Source: an uncultured Campylobacter sp. (lineage in GTDB: Bacteria; Campylobacterota; Campylobacteria; Campylobacterales; Campylobacteraceae). Taken from it: a DNA stretch of 39,399 nucleotides. The position numbers and the translations under genes are program-made. Where the stretch lies: positions 1 through 39,399 of the forward strand of contig NZ_CAKZTI010000019.1 in NCBI RefSeq assembly GCF_937921625.1. The letters are read 5' to 3'. Below are positions 22,466 through 32,943 of the stretch, in pieces. The notes beneath the pieces are model-generated. The model ran no database searches and was not told the DNA's origin. It saw only the letters and a program-made list of their open reading frames with translations. Within the stretch, counting starts at the first letter, position 1. Every line of letters begins with the position of its first letter.

Positions 22466-23362
22466 CTATAACCCAACCAAGTAATGCCTAGTTATCTCCA
22501 CTCTTGAATGCCCCATATCTATAGATACCTGAGCTAAAGCCTCTATATGACTCATACCCTCTTTGCGTAACTCCTCATATCTTTCTTGAGCAAAGTTATA
22601 TCTAAGCCCATGTGTTCCTCTTTTGTCTGCTCCTGCTGCTTTTAGATCTTTTACGTAAGCATTCTTTGGGGCATAGTATCCAGATTCTTTAGCGAGCTTT
22701 AGCTGTTTTATAGTTTTATCGCTTAGCTTTTTGGTGCTATAGCATAAGCCGTTCTTACTACCTAGTATGGTTATACTATTATCATCGTTGATTTCCCATT
22801 TGCTTGAGTTAATGGCATCATCCAGTCTTAGCCCCGCTTCCAATTGAAGTTTAGCGGATATATAATATAGTGAGCTTAATTGCATATTGCTTATGATTTT
22901 ATGTGGGTTTTCATAGGCTCTGTTATAATGCCTTTTACGAAGGTTCATACCATTTTTCTTAAATTCTTTCCGGACATCCGTAATATCTTTTCCCGATACG
23001 TTTAGCCCTAGCTTACTACAATTATCAAAGCTCTTAGCTAATGCAGATATATAGGTATTAAGCGTTCCGCCGCTTATTTCATTTGCTTTTAGCAGTAGCC
23101 ACTCTCTTGCACTGTCGGCATTGATGTTTTGCGTTATTTTTTGACCGTGCTTAGCTTTAAGAAATCCTATATATTGAGTAGTTACCGCTCTTAAGTTTTG
23201 AATACTTTTAATGCTATGGGCATATACGCTCTTTGCATGACCATTTTGTCCTTTAAGCTTGCTATTGCGTCTTACGTTACTTTTAGATATTCCTATACCG
23301 TTTGCTTGCCTCATAATCTGAGAAATAATAGCTTTAGCGTTCATTCTAGTGTGTAGAGCCAT
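22466..23362 (-). CDS. Second tyrosine recombinase/phage-type integrase
   Basis: 298 aa. An N-terminal SAM-like DNA-binding half (QNLRAVTTQYIGFLKAKHGQ, NTYISALAKSFDNC) is followed by the catalytic domain. Arg lies in LEAGLRLDDAIN (about residue 177), His and Arg in THGLRYNFAQERY (about 250), and the GHSRVEITRHYL ending carries His and the Tyr nucleophile. It differs from the P4-type enzyme at 19.7 kb in family and orientation. A small HTH protein gene lies 13 bases upstream on the same strand, so the two form a unit. It may belong to a nested element or serve resolution or inversion. Confidence 0.85.
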   Translation of the reverse strand: MALHTRMNAKAIISQIMRQANGIGISKSNVRRNSKLKGQNGHAKSVYAHSIKSIQNLRAVTTQYIGFLKAKHGQKITQNINADSAREWLLLKANEISGGTLNTYISALAKSFDNCSKLGLNVSGKDITDVRKEFKKNGMNLRKRHYNRAYENPHKIISNMQLSSLYYISAKLQLEAGLRLDDAINSSKWEINDDNSITILGSKNGLCYSTKKLSDKTIKQLKLAKESGYYAPKNAYVKDLKAAGADKRGTHGLRYNFAQERYEELRKEGMSHIEALAQVSIDMGHSRVEITRHYLVGL

Positions 23363-23375
23363 GATTTATATACCT

Positions 23376-23789
23376 TTATCTTTTTAATAGTCTTGCTACG
23401 CTTGATTTGCTGGTTTGTATGCCGTAGTTTTTCCATAGAATATCCGCTATTTTTTGATAGCTATGGCCGCTTTTATGCAGGGATTTTAAGCAATCCTTAT
23501 AATTTGCTATTTTTGATTTGACTGGTTTTTTCTTTGGGCCTAGTAGCTTTTTATACTCTTTATTTACTACTTCGCTTAAGGCTCTTTTATCTACTTTCAT
23601 ATCTTTGTAATAGTGCAATATACCATTAAGTGCATTATCCGCTCTTTTCTTATCATGCCTTGCTCTACTAATATATGAGATAAAGGTATTTACTAGCCAT
23701 ATAAGCTCATTCTGATTGGCAGTTTCTTGAGCTTTATCGTTAAAGACCCTTATGCCTTTCTTAACTCTTAAAAGATTTTCGTAATGCAT
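23376..23789 (-). CDS. Small basic protein with C-terminal helix-turn-helix
   Basis: 137 aa, Lys-rich, with no signal or membrane segment. The C-terminal 35 residues (SYQKIADILWKNYGIQTSKS, then SVARLLKR) look like a resolvase- or transposase-type helix-turn-helix. The N-terminal part is helical, and I recognise no family for it. It has its own AAGGAG site and is followed 13 bases later by the recombinase, so it may be a recombination accessory or replication factor of the element (inference). Confidence 0.65.
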   Translation of the reverse strand: MHYENLLRVKKGIRVFNDKAQETANQNELIWLVNTFISYISRARHDKKRADNALNGILHYYKDMKVDKRALSEVVNKEYKKLLGPKKKPVKSKIANYKDCLKSLHKSGHSYQKIADILWKNYGIQTSKSSVARLLKR

Positions 23790-23879
23790 AGTTACTCCTT
23801 TGTGATAGATTTTGTGGTAAATTTAAAGATTACCGATCTATTATAATGTAGAAAATAAAAAAGCTTGGAGATTCATTAT

Positions 23880-24112
23880 TTTTATGTAACTTTATTGCCT
23901 TTCAATAGCTTCGTTGTTCTTTTCGGCAGATTTATTGCTTTCATTAAGTTTTGTTATTCTTTTCGGCAGTTTCATTGTTTTTAGAAGCGTCATTGTGCTT
24001 CGTTGTTTTTTGATAGATTCATTGTCTTTTCAGAAGCTCTATTTTTTCAACAGCTTAGTTGTTTTTTCAGTAATTTCATTAGTTTCTATGGGGCTTCGTT
24101 GTTTCTTATAAA
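23880..24112. repeat. Degenerate ~20-bp tandem repeat
   Basis: Units begin TTCATTG, TTTATTG or TTCGTTG and continue as T-rich sequence ending in GCAG or AAGC; about ten are seen with drift. CTTCGTTGTT recurs three times and TCTTTTCGGCAG twice. On the minus strand some units read AEKNNEAIE-like residues in shifting frames, so it may be the remains of a coiled-coil gene. Spacing is irregular and no unit is exact, so it is not a CRISPR array. Confidence 0.6.
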
Positions 24113-24516
24113 AAGGCTCGGTGATAGAGAATGGTGGAATCTGATATTGCGGATGTTATGAAGGGCATAATAGGAAAGGGGGGATGATGGATATTAAGCA
24201 AGGAAAGCGTTCGGAGGCATTCGTTTTTAGGTTTCGTTTTATGTGGAGGATTTCGGGGTTGGTTTTGAGTGGAATATTTTGTTGAAGGGCGGGTATGAAT
24301 TGGGCTTTGAAGGCATAAAGGGTGCGAATATGTTGTAGTTTATGGAATCAACCTAGTTCTTTTCAGGATTTTTAAGAAGAGTAAAGGTCGCAAGCGTAAA
24401 AACCTATGAAGGGATAGAAATATTTACGGAATTTTGTCCACCCTTATGCAAATATTTTAAATTTGCCGTCTTAAATTTAATCATTTGCCTGGCTATGATT
24501 TAGAAAGACAGTAGCT

Positions 24517-24549
24517 TATGAGGCAGCGTTTTAAATGTACCGCCTCATA
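24517..24549 (-). terminator. Possible terminator of the giant RTX gene
   Basis: TATGAGGC (24517-24524) and GCCTCATA (24542-24549) pair perfectly around a 17-base loop, 65 bases after the RTX stop. No clear T-run follows on the minus strand, so the call is weak. Confidence 0.35.
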
Positions 24550-24614
24550 TAAAATTCTAATCTATAAAGTGCTATGCCAGCAAGCGAAATGTCAGTATAG
24601 CCCTAAAATAGCCC

Positions 24615-27600
24615 TTAACTCATGTATACCTGCATATCGTCCTTACGAATATCTCTTTGATTAAATTCCAAAGCCTCCGAGTTATTGGCGTAGATATTTA
24701 GCTGCTCGATGATCTTGTTTACGGTATCTTGGCTCAAGAAAGCATTTTCTTTCAAAGCATCTTCTTGGCTGATGCCCGATATGGTGCTTAGATTTGCAAT
24801 GCCGCTAGGGCTAAGAGCCGAATTAAGCTCGGATGTGCTTAAGTCGGCATCGTTGTAAAATTTTGAAACGATAGCCTTTAATTCATTCTTATCGCCGCTA
24901 CCTAAAACCATATCCCAGCCAGATTTGGAATTTGAACCGTCGCTAGAACTTTTTGAAAGAGGCGAAATTTGGGTTTCGTTATCTATGTCTAGTTTGGCAT
25001 CCATCGCTAATGCGGTAGGTTTGGCACTAGCAATATAGGTTTTGCCGAATGCTTTATAGATATCCGCTGCCTTGATATTTAGATATTTACCGATATGAAA
25101 TTCCTCTATGACATTATCCCTGTTGCTAAAAAAGCCTTTTACTTCTAAGATATCATTTTTTGCGTTAGGATCTGCCGGAGTGATGATGAGCTTAAGATCG
25201 CTCGAACCATTTTTACCAAAGTCATAGCGGACTCTTTTTACAGGATTTTTATATATGACCTTATCGTAGCCTCCAAGATCCATTATAGTTTTTGCTCCTC
25301 CGTCATAAATAAATACATTATCTTCCTTGCCCCCCACCATAGTGTTTCCACCGTCGATAGGTTTTACTTGCCCACTAATAAAATCGCTTCCTAGAATTTT
25401 GCCGTCTTTGAATTGAAAATTTAAATTTGTCCTTACATCGTAGTTTTTGATCAAGACGCTACTATTTGATAGTTTATCCGAGATGAGTAACGAATTATCG
25501 ACTAAATTTAGATTAAATTTAACCTCATTGCTTCCTATGTCTTTGAATTTAATTAAGTCGTTGTCTTTGAAATTTTCCACCATATCGTTTCCGTCACCCC
25601 TAGAAAAGACGAAGGTATTTTTGCCATTCATGCTGATGCCGGGATTACCATAGCTGTCATAGCATCCTCTTAGAGTATCATTGCCGCTGCCACCTTCAAG
25701 GATATTATTAACTCCGTTGCCTCCTATTAGTATATCATTTCCGTCGCCGCCTTTGATCTCGTTATCCATATCGTTGTAGCCGCGTAATTCGTCGTTTTTA
25801 GCGGTACCGATCAAAGATAGCCTTTTAATATCGCCGAAGTTCAGTTTGTCACCGTTTGCAAACTCAAAGGTTTGTATTTCCTGCGCATTTATATTATCCT
25901 TTATTATATACGTTAGCATAATAGAATCACCCGCTGAGTTACGAAATGAAATTTTTAAATTATCGTAGTCTCTAGCGTCAGTATTTACACATCTTTCTAC
26001 TATGAGATCTTCTTTGTTAATGCCTTTACCAAATTTGATTTTGTTTTCATGAGCACCGGCATATATAGTATCGGCCCCATCACCTTGGTTATATATAAAG
26101 ATATTGTTGCCGGGATAGCTTCCGTATAAGATATCGTCACCTTTGCCACCTATGATAAGATTATCCTGATCAGAGTTGCCGAAAATAGTATCTGCTTCAT
26201 CCGTACCGATCAGCTCCAATTTCTCAATATCCTCAGAGCTAAGCTCTTCGCCGTTAGCAAATTTTATCCTATCTATTCCAAAGTGACCAAACGAGATAGA
26301 ATCATTCTTCGAGTTTTTAAATTTAATAATCGTGCCCTGCGGAGTGTGTTTTGCTATGATATCGTCTTTTGTGATACCTTCACCCAATTGAAGCGTATCG
26401 GTACCCTCATAATCAGCTATAGTATCATTGCCATCGCCTTTATTAAATATATAAATATCATCTCCCCAGCCGCCTTTTATTACATCATCTCCTTTGCCGC
26501 CTTCTATTATGTCATCGCCACTACCGCCATTTATAGTATCATTTCCTTCTCCACCATAGATAGTATCATCTCCCTTATCTCCGCTTATCGTGTCATTACC
26601 GGTTCCGCCATAGATAGTATCGTTTAGCTCTCCTCCTTGGATCTCGTCATCTCCACCCAAGCCGTTCATAACGTTATTTATATCATCATAGCCGTATAGA
26701 AGATTATTTGTATCATCGCCCGTTAATGCTAATTTTTTAATATCCTCAAAACTTAGTCTATCGCCGTTTTCAAATTCGAAATTTTCTATAGCCAGATCCT
26801 TATTTCCTCTAAGAAAAACGGCGTCGGTATCATTGTTTTTAAATCCTATCTTAATATACATTACTCTATGAGTATCATCATATTGGCTCAACTTCTCTTT
26901 ATTTTTTGATACCGATACTACCAGATCTTCCTTCTTGATACCTTTGCCGAATTTTAAAGTGTCATTACCTTCAATGTCGTAAATATAATCTACTCCATCA
27001 CCCTTATTATAGACGTAGGTATCATCTCCACCGTTGCCATACAGACCATCATTTCCTTTTCCGCCGATTAAAGTATCATTGCCTATATTTCCATAAAGGG
27101 CATCATCCCCGCCATTTCCTTCTAAAATATTATCGCGATGGCTATACCCGTATATATCATTGTTCTCATCGTTTCCGATTAAAGATAGTTTTAAAATATC
27201 ATCAAAGCTTAATTTGTCTCCATTTTCAAATACTAATGTTTTATGTGAGTATTTCTCATAGATACCATTATCTCTGGATATAATATGCTCCAGAGATATA
27301 CTTCCTTGCTTTCCTTTAAGTGATATAACTAAATCTTGATAACTTGATCTTGTGTAACTATCATATTTTACTTCGCCTTTAGTTACAATGATATCTTCTT
27401 TGTTTATACCTTTACCAAATTTTATGATATCTTCTCCTTCATAATCATGGATTGTATCGTTGCCGTCACCGATATTATAAACATAGGTATCGTCTCCTTC
27501 GTTGCCTCTTAAATGATCATCTCCTTCTCCACCGATTAAAATATCATTCTTCTTATCTCCGTAAAGCCAATCATTTCCACCGTTACCTATAAGAGTATTG

Positions 27601-30600
27601 TTTGAATCCTCAAAGCCATTTATTGTTTCTCCTTCATCAGTACCCACAAGAGATAATTGCTTTATATCTTCAAAGCTTAATTTTTCTCCATTAGCAAATT
27701 CAAAGTTCTCTATCGCACTATAAATTCCAGTTTTATTTGCATTAATGACATTTTTTAGAGTTATAGAATCAGTTTCATTGTATTTAAATTTAATGATTAT
27801 ATCTTTTACGTTACTTAAATAATACGAATTCTTACTCATATCTCTTGAAATAATTAAGTCCTTTTTTTGTATGCCTTCGCCGAATTTAATTGTGTCAATG
27901 CCGCCCCACTCTTCTATTATATCGTTACCGTCTCCTTTATTGTAGACATAAGTATCGTTATCCGCTCCGCCGTTTAGAGTATCGTTGCCCCTATCTCCTA
28001 TTAAGGTATCGTTGCCGCTACCGCCTTCTATTAAATCGTTTCCGTCTCCACCGTACATAGTATCATTCCAGCCTTGCCCGTAAAGCTTATCGTCTCCGCC
28101 TTCTCCTTTGATAATATTGTGTGTATGAACATAACCTACAATGTTCTCGCTACTGTCGGAACCAATCAAAGATAGCTTTTTGATATCTTCAAAGTTTAGC
28201 TTACCACCATTGGCAAATTCAAAGGTTTCAATAATGTTATTTTCGTTTATCGCGTTACTATAGGCAGCATCTCTTAAGGTTATTGAATCATTTGAGGAAT
28301 TTTTAAAGAATATGACTATATCAGAATATTCCTTTCGTCCAGTACGATCATCTATTCGTGCAACTCTTTTGACGATGAGATCCTCTTTGCTTATTCCTTC
28401 ACCGAATTTAATAGTATCGGTTCCTTGATTGTCAGTTATAGTGTCGTTGCCATCGCCTTTATTAAAGATATAAGTATCATCGCCGTATCCGCCATTGAGG
28501 GTATCGTCGTCTTTACCGCCGATTAAGGTATCATTACCGATACCGCCATCAAGAAGATCGCTACCCGTGCCTCCACTTAAAATATCGTTGCCATCCTGTC
28601 CGTAGAGCTCGTCATTCCCACCACCGCCGATTAAAATATTCTTTTCAATATCGTCGTAAATTGCCATAACGTCATTTTTATCGCTTCCTACTTGAGACAA
28701 TCTTTTAATATCTTCAAAGCTTAAGCTCTCACCATTCGCAAATAGGAAATTTTCTATTGATGCGCTCGCGTTCGTCTTATTTCCCATAATAACGTTCTTT
28801 AATGTTATAGAATCGGTTTCATTGTGTTTAAATTTAATAATTATATCTCTTGTACCATCTAAATGTCCATATGCATTCTTGCTTATGTTTCTTAAAACAA
28901 TTAAATCTTCTTTTCGTATACCTTCGCCAAATTTAATTGTATCGGTGCCGCTCCAATCCTCTATAATATCTGCTCCATCACCTTTATTAAAAATATAGGT
29001 ATCATCGCCGCAACCACCATTGAGCGTATCGTTACCTATTCCTCCGATTAAAGTATCGTTGCCATCTTCTCCATAAATTTCATCATCCCCGCCAAGGGCG
29101 TCGAATATATCATCTTTATCGCTTAGATAGAATTTATCACTTTCTTCCGTTGCTTTTATCGAAGAGTTATTAATAATAGTTTGATAGTCCCAAACAGAAT
29201 TATCATTAAAAATAATTTTCTTGATAGAAGATGTAGCGTTTCCATTATTATCATAAAAGTCCTTGATGGTAATTTTATCATTTGAGTCTTTTGAAGTAAT
29301 AACAACATCATTAAATTCTTGTCTTAATGATATATCGTTGGCGGAGAAATCATTAAATTTAATCATATCGTTACCGTCATGATCAATTATAGTATCCGCT
29401 CCGTCGCCTTTATTAAAGACATAGATATCATTACCGGTACCTCCACAAAGCATATCATTACCCCTATTGCCAATTATAGTATTATTTTCATTATAATAGC
29501 CATAAATCGTATTATCGGTATCATCTCCGATAATAGATAGCTTTTTAATCTCATCTATATTCATCTTATCGCCGTTAGCGAATTCTATAGTTTGGATATT
29601 TTGATTGAAGGTGATACTATCGCTTGTGTTATTTTTAAAAGAAAAAAGTATAGATCCTATGAAATTTTGCGAAATGATTAAATCTTTTTTATCTAATCCG
29701 GTACTTAGTTTGAGAATATTATTACCGCCGTAATCAGTTATAATATCCGCTCCGTCACCTTTATTAAATATATAGGTATCATCGCCGTAACCACCATTGA
29801 GGATATCGTTTCCCTTGCCGCCGATTATGGTATCATTACCATCGTTTCCATAAAGGATATCATTTCCCCCTCCGCCATTAATGACATCATCTCCATTGCC
29901 GCCCCAGATTTCATCTTTACCAAGGCCTGCATCGAAGGTATCGTTGCCATCAGTGAGATATAGCTTGTCGTCTTTGTCGGTAGAGCTTAGTGGGGTTAAT
30001 TCAAGAATTTTATTAAAATCATAAACGGTTCCATCGGCAAAAATTATTGTTCTTACGGTATTCTTTCCTATTCCGGGATTTACGGAAAAGAAATTTTGGA
30101 TAGTTATGCTGTTGCTGCCTGCTCCATCGTTGCTTTTGATTTGGATTATAAGCTTATCGAGCTCTCTTTTGAAACTCACATCATTAGGAGCTATGCTTTC
30201 TCTAAATTGTATTTTATCGTTGCCTGTCGTATCGTAGATAATGTCTGTTCCGTCACCTTTATTAAATATATAGGTATCATTGCCATATCCACCATAAAGT
30301 GTATCATTGCCTTTTCCTCCTACTATAAAATTATTTTCGGAATTTCCATTTATAATATCATTACCATCTGTTCCACTGATATACGTGCTAAGACATAGGG
30401 ATAAAAATTTATCATCGTTACCACAAAAGGCTTTTAGGTTTTCTTTTAAATTTCCTTGGTATATAGGCTTATATACGCTAGCTTCTCGAACTATACTCAT
30501 TAATTTGATAATTTCATCATATTTTCCATCTTTATATAATTGCATAAGCTTAGAATTTAAAGTATCAAACTTATAGCTTAGCTTGCCATCTTCTCTTAAG

Positions 30601-32933
30601 CTCATCTTTTCCATATCTAAATTTAAATCGGAATATGTAGTTTGAAGCTCTATAGAGGCATATACATAATATTTAAAGGTATTGATTTTATCATTAATTC
30701 TATTATAAGCATTTGGGCCCGGATTTGCACCCCATCCACCCTGATTAAACGGCTTTCCTGTAAGTTTTTCGTATAAGACCAAATTTCTAGCATCTATTGC
30801 ATATATGCCACGAGAGTCTTTGGCGATTTCACTTACTCCCGCCCATTCGTAGATCAGCTCATCGATATATTTTTTTCTATCTTCAGGGCTTAGCATTAGA
30901 TATAGATTTATCATAGTAGCCAAAGTTTCGTTCTTACTTGCCGCTACTCTTAGAGAATTCAAATTTCCACTGGCTATGACTTGAGGTAGGGCTTGGGTTT
31001 CTAGTGGAATTTTGTCTTGGTCTATTATCTCTTTTGTTTTATTTAGACTTACTTTAAACCATACATCATCTGCCTTAACCTTGGTACCATCGTTTAAAGT
31101 GGCAGTAGAGGTTTGCCTGATAGAATTTCCGTTATTATCGGTTGAAATTTCTTTATAGTTTAGATCGATAGATCTTACTTTATCGCTTAGTTTGATTAAT
31201 TCTCCTTCGTCGGTTACGGCATTGGAGTTTTTATCTTGCCATAATAGGATCTTATCAAAGTCTTTATCGTTTTTATCGATTATGCCGTCATTATTAGTGT
31301 CAAATTCTTTAAGGGCGTTAAAGCCATTAGTATTTCCGCTAGTATGTGAATAGTAATTATCGCTTAAAGTATAGTTTCCGAATAGCTCGCCTCCGTTATC
31401 TATCTTGCCGTTTCCATTTCTATCATACGCTAGTAGCGCATCATCTTTTTGTACCCATCCGGTAGCTTCGGCAAAGCCGTTATTATCCAGATCGAAGTTT
31501 CTGGTATAATCCAGGCTTAGGGTATTTATGCCGTCGTTGTTTAGATCTATAACTATAGGAGAGCCATCGGTTTCAGGATCATCCGGGTCACGATCGTCGT
31601 CTTTTATGGTCACTTCTCTAGGTGTTATAGATTTTACCTTTATATTATCTGAGTGGGCATATACACTTACTCCTACCATAGTTTTTACATCCTCATTGGA
31701 TTTATCGTTGCCGCTCCAGCTTAGATATGCGCCATAGCTTTGTTTAAAGAATAATTTTTCGTAATATGGTTTTGCGCTTTCGCAGGTCATATCGCCTTGG
31801 AATATATATCTTTCCTTTCCGCCCGGATCTACGGTCTTTAGTATCAGCCATTCGCCCTTTTGAAGTAGTCTATTTAACCTGACGTCATATTCTTCATAGT
31901 GTTTGCCGCCGTCTCCTTCTGCTACGGAGCTTTTTCCCTCTAGACTTACGGCTATTTCGTCGGCTTCTAAAAGAGTTATACCTAGGTCGTTGTTTTCTTT
32001 ATTAAAATGCTTTACTCTGATATTTCCGTTTATGAGAAGATCATCGCCTTCCATTTTATACCAGCCGTTACCATTGCTTAGGTAGCATCCTCGATCTTTA
32101 TCGTATGTACCGCCCGTGTATTGTTTATGAGAGTATCCGTCAAATATCCTTCCCTGCTTATCGCTATCGTCTATGATGTCTCCTGCATTTACGAAGTAAT
32201 CATCGGCTCCTGCTCCTCCTATTAAAAGGTCTCCACCGCCATGTCCCATTAGGATATCTTTATCTGAGCCTCCGAAAAGGACGTCGGATTTGGTGCCGCC
32301 CAATAATACATGTAATCCTCCCATATCTACGAGAGGTCTTGCATATATGGTACCGTCGTGCATTGTGATTTGCAATATTCCTTTTTTAAGCATATCTAAA
32401 TCCGGTAAATCTGTCGTTGTGCCACGCAATTTTTCTATTCCGTTTTTTATTAATTCGCTGATGCTTATTTCATCGTTGCCAGCAGCTTGATTTATTAGAT
32501 TAAATACATCCATACCTGTGCTAATCCAACCGATAACCGGAACAAATTTAAGAGCCAATCTAGATAATACTTTCTTTTCTACTAAATTTTCTATTTTGTT
32601 AGATACTTTTTTTTCAATAAGTTCTTCTGTAAAAAAAGCACCGATATCAACTCCTGCTTCAGACAATACAGTTAACATATCATAGCCGCTATTGCTATTT
32701 TTTAAAATATTAAATCCAATAGTTCCGGCTCCAAATATTTTACCCCATTTTTTTCTTTCTGCTTCTGTCCATTTTTCACTACTTTTTAATTTTGTCAGTA
32801 CTTCTTCTATTTGGGAAGTATCTGCTAGTGCTTCCATAAGAAGCTTTGTTCCGTCTGCATTTTTTAACAATCTTTGATAAGCTTTATCTAGCTCAATTCT
32901 CGCTTTTGTTTCTCTGTTGTTTGAATTACTCAT
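24615..32933 (-). CDS. Giant RTX-repeat protein, type I secretion substrate
   Basis: 2,772 aa from the ATG at 32933, which has AAGGAG in front; an in-frame ATG 13 codons earlier lies inside the partner gene's end and lacks a site. Residues 1-190 are helical with a hydrophobic patch (FVPVIGWISTGMDVFNLINQ). One short RTX block follows near residues 210-255. Residues of about 460-600 hold EF-hand-like loops (PIVIDLNNDGI, AYDRNGNGKIDNGGELFGN, FDTNNDGIIDKNDKDF) as in FrpC-type RTX proteins. From about 845 to 2,580 some eleven modules repeat. Each has GGxGxDxLxGG nonapeptides, then DDTYIFNKGDG, DTIKFGEGI.KEDLI, a DSITL strand and a FANG..LSFEDIK.LSLIG end. These bind Ca2+ outside the cell and drive folding. 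The C-terminus has no repeats and ends KIIEQLNIYANNSE...DMQVYMS, likely the secretion signal. The role (S-layer, adhesin, toxin) is not readable. No lysine acyltransferase gene is adjacent. Confidence 0.92.
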   Translation of the reverse strand: MSNSNNRETKARIELDKAYQRLLKNADGTKLLMEALADTSQIEEVLTKLKSSEKWTEAERKKWGKIFGAGTIGFNILKNSNSGYDMLTVLSEAGVDIGAFFTEELIEKKVSNKIENLVEKKVLSRLALKFVPVIGWISTGMDVFNLINQAAGNDEISISELIKNGIEKLRGTTTDLPDLDMLKKGILQITMHDGTIYARPLVDMGGLHVLLGGTKSDVLFGGSDKDILMGHGGGDLLIGGAGADDYFVNAGDIIDDSDKQGRIFDGYSHKQYTGGTYDKDRGCYLSNGNGWYKMEGDDLLINGNIRVKHFNKENNDLGITLLEADEIAVSLEGKSSVAEGDGGKHYEEYDVRLNRLLQKGEWLILKTVDPGGKERYIFQGDMTCESAKPYYEKLFFKQSYGAYLSWSGNDKSNEDVKTMVGVSVYAHSDNIKVKSITPREVTIKDDDRDPDDPETDGSPIVIDLNNDGINTLSLDYTRNFDLDNNGFAEATGWVQKDDALLAYDRNGNGKIDNGGELFGNYTLSDNYYSHTSGNTNGFNALKEFDTNNDGIIDKNDKDFDKILLWQDKNSNAVTDEGELIKLSDKVRSIDLNYKEISTDNNGNSIRQTSTATLNDGTKVKADDVWFKVSLNKTKEIIDQDKIPLETQALPQVIASGNLNSLRVAASKNETLATMINLYLMLSPEDRKKYIDELIYEWAGVSEIAKDSRGIYAIDARNLVLYEKLTGKPFNQGGWGANPGPNAYNRINDKINTFKYYVYASIELQTTYSDLNLDMEKMSLREDGKLSYKFDTLNSKLMQLYKDGKYDEIIKLMSIVREASVYKPIYQGNLKENLKAFCGNDDKFLSLCLSTYISGTDGNDIINGNSENNFIVGGKGNDTLYGGYGNDTYIFNKGDGTDIIYDTTGNDKIQFRESIAPNDVSFKRELDKLIIQIKSNDGAGSNSITIQNFFSVNPGIGKNTVRTIIFADGTVYDFNKILELTPLSSTDKDDKLYLTDGNDTFDAGLGKDEIWGGNGDDVINGGGGNDILYGNDGNDTIIGGKGNDILNGGYGDDTYIFNKGDGADIITDYGGNNILKLSTGLDKKDLIISQNFIGSILFSFKNNTSDSITFNQNIQTIEFANGDKMNIDEIKKLSIIGDDTDNTIYGYYNENNTIIGNRGNDMLCGGTGNDIYVFNKGDGADTIIDHDGNDMIKFNDFSANDISLRQEFNDVVITSKDSNDKITIKDFYDNNGNATSSIKKIIFNDNSVWDYQTIINNSSIKATEESDKFYLSDKDDIFDALGGDDEIYGEDGNDTLIGGIGNDTLNGGCGDDTYIFNKGDGADIIEDWSGTDTIKFGEGIRKEDLIVLRNISKNAYGHLDGTRDIIIKFKHNETDSITLKNVIMGNKTNASASIENFLFANGESLSFEDIKRLSQVGSDKNDVMAIYDDIEKNILIGGGGNDELYGQDGNDILSGGTGSDLLDGGIGNDTLIGGKDDDTLNGGYGDDTYIFNKGDGNDTITDNQGTDTIKFGEGISKEDLIVKRVARIDDRTGRKEYSDIVIFFKNSSNDSITLRDAAYSNAINENNIIETFEFANGGKLNFEDIKKLSLIGSDSSENIVGYVHTHNIIKGEGGDDKLYGQGWNDTMYGGDGNDLIEGGSGNDTLIGDRGNDTLNGGADNDTYVYNKGDGNDIIEEWGGIDTIKFGEGIQKKDLIISRDMSKNSYYLSNVKDIIIKFKYNETDSITLKNVINANKTGIYSAIENFEFANGEKLSFEDIKQLSLVGTDEGETINGFEDSNNTLIGNGGNDWLYGDKKNDILIGGEGDDHLRGNEGDDTYVYNIGDGNDTIHDYEGEDIIKFGKGINKEDIIVTKGEVKYDSYTRSSYQDLVISLKGKQGSISLEHIISRDNGIYEKYSHKTLVFENGDKLSFDDILKLSLIGNDENNDIYGYSHRDNILEGNGGDDALYGNIGNDTLIGGKGNDGLYGNGGDDTYVYNKGDGVDYIYDIEGNDTLKFGKGIKKEDLVVSVSKNKEKLSQYDDTHRVMYIKIGFKNNDTDAVFLRGNKDLAIENFEFENGDRLSFEDIKKLALTGDDTNNLLYGYDDINNVMNGLGGDDEIQGGELNDTIYGGTGNDTISGDKGDDTIYGGEGNDTINGGSGDDIIEGGKGDDVIKGGWGDDIYIFNKGDGNDTIADYEGTDTLQLGEGITKDDIIAKHTPQGTIIKFKNSKNDSISFGHFGIDRIKFANGEELSSEDIEKLELIGTDEADTIFGNSDQDNLIIGGKGDDILYGSYPGNNIFIYNQGDGADTIYAGAHENKIKFGKGINKEDLIVERCVNTDARDYDNLKISFRNSAGDSIMLTYIIKDNINAQEIQTFEFANGDKLNFGDIKRLSLIGTAKNDELRGYNDMDNEIKGGDGNDILIGGNGVNNILEGGSGNDTLRGCYDSYGNPGISMNGKNTFVFSRGDGNDMVENFKDNDLIKFKDIGSNEVKFNLNLVDNSLLISDKLSNSSVLIKNYDVRTNLNFQFKDGKILGSDFISGQVKPIDGGNTMVGGKEDNVFIYDGGAKTIMDLGGYDKVIYKNPVKRVRYDFGKNGSSDLKLIITPADPNAKNDILEVKGFFSNRDNVIEEFHIGKYLNIKAADIYKAFGKTYIASAKPTALAMDAKLDIDNETQISPLSKSSSDGSNSKSGWDMVLGSGDKNELKAIVSKFYNDADLSTSELNSALSPSGIANLSTISGISQEDALKENAFLSQDTVNKIIEQLNIYANNSEALEFNQRDIRKDDMQVYMS
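25560..30400 (-). repeat. Eleven-module RTX coding repeat array
   Basis: Imperfect DNA repeats of roughly 400-500 bases encode RTX nonapeptide blocks joined to a beta-rich linker. Each module is marked by a (Y/F)(I/V)(F/Y)N.GDG(N/A/T)D motif on the minus strand, ten conserved and one diverged at the 3' end. Modules 4 to 7 are most alike, suggesting recent duplication. Confidence 0.8.
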
Positions 32934-32943
32934 AATAATCTCC

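Larger units (their letters stand above)
23790..24614. other. Region without a recognised gene, holding a degenerate repeat
   Basis: 23880-24112 is a degenerate short tandem repeat (separate entry). Beyond it are two weak overlapping frames on the plus strand, 24131-24187 (18 residues) and 24184-24285 (33 residues, with GGAAAGGGGGG ahead). I see no family match and no support for expression. Confidence 0.45.

Noticed and set aside
23880..24112. Possible CRISPR array
   Set aside because: Units are not exact, spacing is irregular, no constant repeat and spacer pattern exists and no cas gene is nearby.
24131..24285. Two overlapping mini-ORFs (18 and 33 residues)
   Set aside because: Only the second has a purine-rich stretch ahead; no promoter, family or conservation can be seen, so chance is more likely.
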